From contig PIVQ01000399.1 of the NCBI GenBank assembly GCA_003354055.1, forward strand, positions 1-6,742: a stretch of DNA of 6,742 nt, in the 5' to 3' direction. The notes under the pieces are model-generated. The model ran no database searches. It was not told where the DNA came from and was given only the letters and a program-made list of their open reading frames with translations. Positions 5,421-6,742 of the stretch are shown here, one piece after another. The stretch comes from Desulfobacteraceae bacterium. Lineage in GTDB: Bacteria > Desulfobacterota > Desulfobacteria > Desulfobacterales > Desulfobacteraceae. Within the stretch, counting starts at the first letter, position 1. Each line of letters begins with the position of its first letter. Both the position numbers and the translations under genes were made by a program.

Positions 5421-6742
5421 ATGACAAAAGAAGAAATTTTAGACATTATCGAAAAAGAGAATGTAAATTTTTTTAGAATCCAGTTCTGTGATATTAACGG
5501 TTTTTTGAAGAATATCGCGATTCCGAAAAGTCAGATAAACAAAGCCCTTGACGGGAAAATAATGTTTGACGGCTCATCAATAGACGGATTTGCCCGCATC
5601 CAGGAATCTGACATGTACCTGGTTCCCGATTATGATACCTTCTGCATCCTGCCCTGGAGAAATCAGGAAGGTGTTGCCGCAGCAAGGATTATCTGTGATG
5701 TTCACAAAGCAGACGGTTCTCCTTTTGAAGGTTGCCCGCGGGTTAATCTCAAACGCGTCCTGGCCCAGGCCAAAGACATGGGATATACCATGAACGTTGG
5801 AACCGAAGCTGAGTTCTTCCTGTTTAAACTGGATAAAGATGGAAAAAGCACAACCGAAACAGACGACAATGCAGGCTATTTCAGCCTTGACCCGGAAGAT
5901 ACCTGTCTTAACTGTCGTCGTGAAATCATCGAAATTCTGGAAGAAATGGGCTTTGAAATTGAAGCCTCCCACCATGAAGTTGCCGAGGGGCAGCACGAAA
6001 TTAACTTTAAATATGCAGATGCCCTGACCTGTGCGGACAATACCCTGACGTTCAAGTGGGTTGTAAAATCCGTGGCAAAGAAACACGGCCTCCACGCTAC
6101 CTTTATGCCAAAACCGATTTTCGGCGTAAACGGCTCCGGAATGCACTGCAACCAGTCTCTGTTCAACCTTGACGGCACCAACGCCTTTGCAGACGAAAGC
6201 GATAAACTCCAGCTTAGTGAAATCGCCTATCAGTACATTGCCGGTATCATGAAAAATGCCCGGGGTTTTTCTGCCGTGACCAACCCTCTGGTGAACTCCT
6301 ACAAACGTATGGTACCCGGATATGAAGCACCGGTCTACGTTGCATGGTCAGCCTCTAACAGAAGCGCCCTGTGTAGGATTCCCGCATCCCGCGGTATTGG
6401 AACCCGTGTTGAAGTCCGCTGTCCGGACCCCACGTGCAATCCCTATCTGGCCTTTGCCATGATGCTTGCCTCCGGTCTTGACGGTATAAAAAATAAACTG
6501 ACTGTGGCAAAATCAACCGATATCAATATTTTTGCCATGACACCTGATCAGAAGAAAGAAGCCGGAATCGATTCAATGCCTGCATCTCTTCGCGAAGCCC
6601 TTGACGTGTTCATTGAAAACCCTATTTCCAAAGAAACCCTTGGTGACCACATCTTTGAGAAATACGTCTTCAACAAAGAAAAAGAGTGGGATAATTACAG
6701 AATAGCAGTAACCGATTGGGAAGTTAAAAATTACCTGGATAT
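5421..6742 (+). CDS. glnA: Glutamine synthetase type I-alpha (last few codons outside window)
   Basis: Cytoplasmic enzyme that makes glutamine from glutamate, ammonia and ATP, the main ammonia-assimilation step; family members are dodecamers. Translation from the ATG at 5421 runs 440 codons without a stop. Because GSI-alpha enzymes are about 440-445 aa, only the last few residues are missing. Visible motifs are [10 protein letters not shown] (48-57), metal-ligand glutamates Glu129 and Glu131, [11 protein letters not shown] (184-194), the ATP-site NGSGMH (237-242), and [10 protein letters not shown] (295-304) with substrate Arg296 and flap Glu302. Arg59 corresponds to the Arg that mediates feedback inhibition in Bacillus-type GSI-alpha. 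The adenylylation tyrosine of GSI-beta is replaced by Phe371 in an INIFAM context, and the GSI-beta insertion is absent, so control by GlnE-type adenylylation is not expected. The ribosome binding site is GGAG (5408-5411), nine bases from the ATG. A sigma-54-like promoter lies upstream. Confidence 0.97.
   Translation, partial: MTKEEILDIIEKENVNFFRIQFCDINGFLKNIAIPKSQINKALDGKIMFDGSSIDGFARIQESDMYLVPDYDTFCILPWRNQEGVAAARIICDVHKADGSPFEGCPRVNLKRVLAQAKDMGYTMNVGTEAEFFLFKLDKDGKSTTETDDNAGYFSLDPEDTCLNCRREIIEILEEMGFEIEASHHEVAEGQHEINFKYADALTCADNTLTFKWVVKSVAKKHGLHATFMPKPIFGVNGSGMHCNQSLFNLDGTNAFADESDKLQLSEIAYQYIAGIMKNARGFSAVTNPLVNSYKRMVPGYEAPVYVAWSASNRSALCRIPASRGIGTRVEVRCPDPTCNPYLAFAMMLASGLDGIKNKLTVAKSTDINIFAMTPDQKKEAGIDSMPASLREALDVFIENPISKETLGDHIFEKYVFNKEKEWDNYRIAVTDWEVKNYLD

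Noticed and set aside
5577..6146. 189-codon open frame on the minus strand
   Set aside because: It lies wholly opposite glnA, whose motifs are unmistakable, and its own translation shows no recognisable domain. It is a shadow frame.

Overview
The window reads as chromosomal DNA of an anaerobic bacterium, most likely a sulfate reducer of the Desulfobacterota (Desulfobacteraceae-like). This is inferred from a cytoplasmic molybdopterin/tungstopterin enzyme paired with a cysteine-rich multi-cluster iron-sulfur protein, a Firmicutes-type (GSI-alpha) glutamine synthetase, strong AGGAGG ribosome binding sites and moderate GC. No mobile element, tRNA, rRNA or CRISPR array was seen.

Layout. Positions 1-401 (minus) hold the 5' part of a PaaI-like hotdog thioesterase gene, cut by the window edge. 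A 218-bp gap (402-619) carries a perfect 11-bp stem-loop at 534-560. Next are two closely spaced minus-strand genes, transcribed in this order: a 353-aa iron-sulfur protein (3962 to 2901) and, 34 bp later, a 748-aa molybdopterin oxidoreductase (2866 to 620). Divergent from them across a 169-bp intergenic region is a GlxA-type AraC-family regulator (4132-5118, plus). A 302-bp AT-rich region (5119-5420) then leads to glnA (5421 onward, plus), which is cut within its last few codons.

How they fit together. The iron-sulfur protein and the molybdopterin protein look like one operon and probably one redox enzyme system, with the iron-sulfur protein passing electrons to or from the catalytic subunit. 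The divergent GlxA-type regulator is the natural candidate controller, and a 14-bp palindrome (4056-4069) between them is a candidate operator. The substrate cannot be read from the sequence. The catalytic subunit most resembles the acetylene-hydratase/formate-dehydrogenase branch of the DMSO reductase superfamily, but it has no Cys or Sec where the metal ligand normally sits. The iron-sulfur protein joins an N-terminal winged-helix-like segment to 18 cysteines, an unusual build.

The glnA gene is a separate unit for ammonia assimilation. Its product lacks the adenylylation tyrosine, so control is likely transcriptional and by feedback. Its upstream region holds a good sigma-54 (-24/-12) match and, 80-120 bp further upstream, AT-rich repeats including a dyad that fits the GlnR/TnrA consensus exactly.
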